43,485 bases of DNA, taken from positions 1 to 43,485 of the forward strand of contig JAFGXQ010000188.1 of assembly GCA_016936575.1 (NCBI GenBank). The letters run 5' to 3'. Shown here piece after piece: positions 43,391 to 43,485 of this stretch. Made by a program: the position numbers and the translations under genes. How positions within the stretch are numbered: position 1 is the stretch's first letter; every line of letters starts with the position of its first letter. This stretch comes from Deltaproteobacteria bacterium. Its GTDB lineage: Bacteria > Myxococcota_A > Polyangia > JAAYKL01. The notes under the pieces were generated by a model. The model was not told the DNA's origin and did no database searches. It was given only the letters and a program-made list of their open reading frames with translations.

Positions 43391-43485
43391 CCGCTTTTCT
43401 GTAAGTTTCCGGTAAGCGTGCACCAGCCTAAAAAAGTTCAGAAAATTTGGGTTTCCAAATTCGCATTGAAGTTCCATGGCATCCA
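43391..43485. other. Intergenic end of window with a small hairpin
   Basis: AATTTGG (43444-43450) and CCAAATT (43455-43461) pair with a GTTT loop about 50 bases after the DsbA-like stop. There is only TTCGC after it, so it is a weak terminator at best. An ATG at 43476 runs off the edge and has no ribosome site; I do not call a gene. Confidence 0.3.

Noticed and set aside
42815..43477. 220-residue minus-strand ORF at the window end
   Set aside because: Antisense to the DsbA-like gene, which has an intact active site and a ribosome site.
1..43485. tRNA, rRNA, CRISPR, prophage or insertion sequence
   Set aside because: I looked for these along the window and found no cloverleaf-like tract, repeat array, transposase or integrase.

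Overview
The window looks like a piece of the chromosome of a motile Gram-negative bacterium. Evidence for this is the apolipoprotein N-acyltransferase, at least five predicted lipoproteins, and a flagellar basal-body/hook operon. Other traits point to the delta-proteobacterial side of the tree (Myxococcota/Bradymonadota-like): Ser/Thr kinase domains fused to sigma-54 activators, D/T/S-rich lipoprotein linkers, HD-GYP proteins and a MotE-like flagellar protein. That placement is an inference from gene content, not from a marker gene. Base composition is moderate, coding density is very high and no stretch over 300 bases lacks a gene. I saw no tRNA, rRNA, CRISPR array, insertion sequence or phage gene.

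Layout. (1) 1-8843, plus strand: the tail of lnt, a DUF4143-type ATPase, nadB, a lipoprotein related to dipeptidyl peptidase III (M49) with a ruined zinc site, a membrane chemoreceptor, and a transglutaminase-fold lipoprotein. A bidirectional terminator (8860-8893) closes the segment. (2) 8932-20541, minus strand: one flagellar operon, read as exported TPR protein-flgB-flgC-fliE-fliF-fliG-fliH-fliI-fliJ-motE-like-fliK-flgD-flgE. It is tightly packed with 1- or 4-base overlaps and starts at a near-perfect sigma-54 promoter (20556-20571) with inverted repeats about 95 bases further upstream. (3) 20682-26971: a minus-strand lipoprotein, then a plus-strand set: SpoIIAA-like protein, holB, ricT (PSP1), a HEAT-repeat protein, tatD and an NTF2-like protein. 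(4) 27022-34496, minus strand: a CpsB-type PHP phosphatase, a small lipoprotein, a c-di-GMP pair (HD-GYP regulator and GGDEF cyclase), and a glycan trio (alkaline-phosphatase-fold enzyme, GT2, GT4). (5) 34715-39730, plus strand: a 1671-residue kinase-ATPase-TPR-GAF-sigma-54 activator. (6) 39742-42581, minus strand: pgk-like, tpiA, secG; then a membrane-anchored DsbA-like protein on the plus strand to 43390.

How it fits together. The flagellar operon, chemoreceptor and c-di-GMP enzymes are a motility and signalling set. The sigma-54 promoter makes a sigma-54 activator in the same genome relevant, although nothing here shows that the 1671-residue protein acts on it. The most unusual observations are the pgk-like gene, which sits in the usual pgk-tpiA-secG place but has lost the arginines that hold 3-phosphoglycerate, and the M49-like lipoprotein that has lost its HExxGH zinc motif. 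Both look like enzyme folds put to another use.
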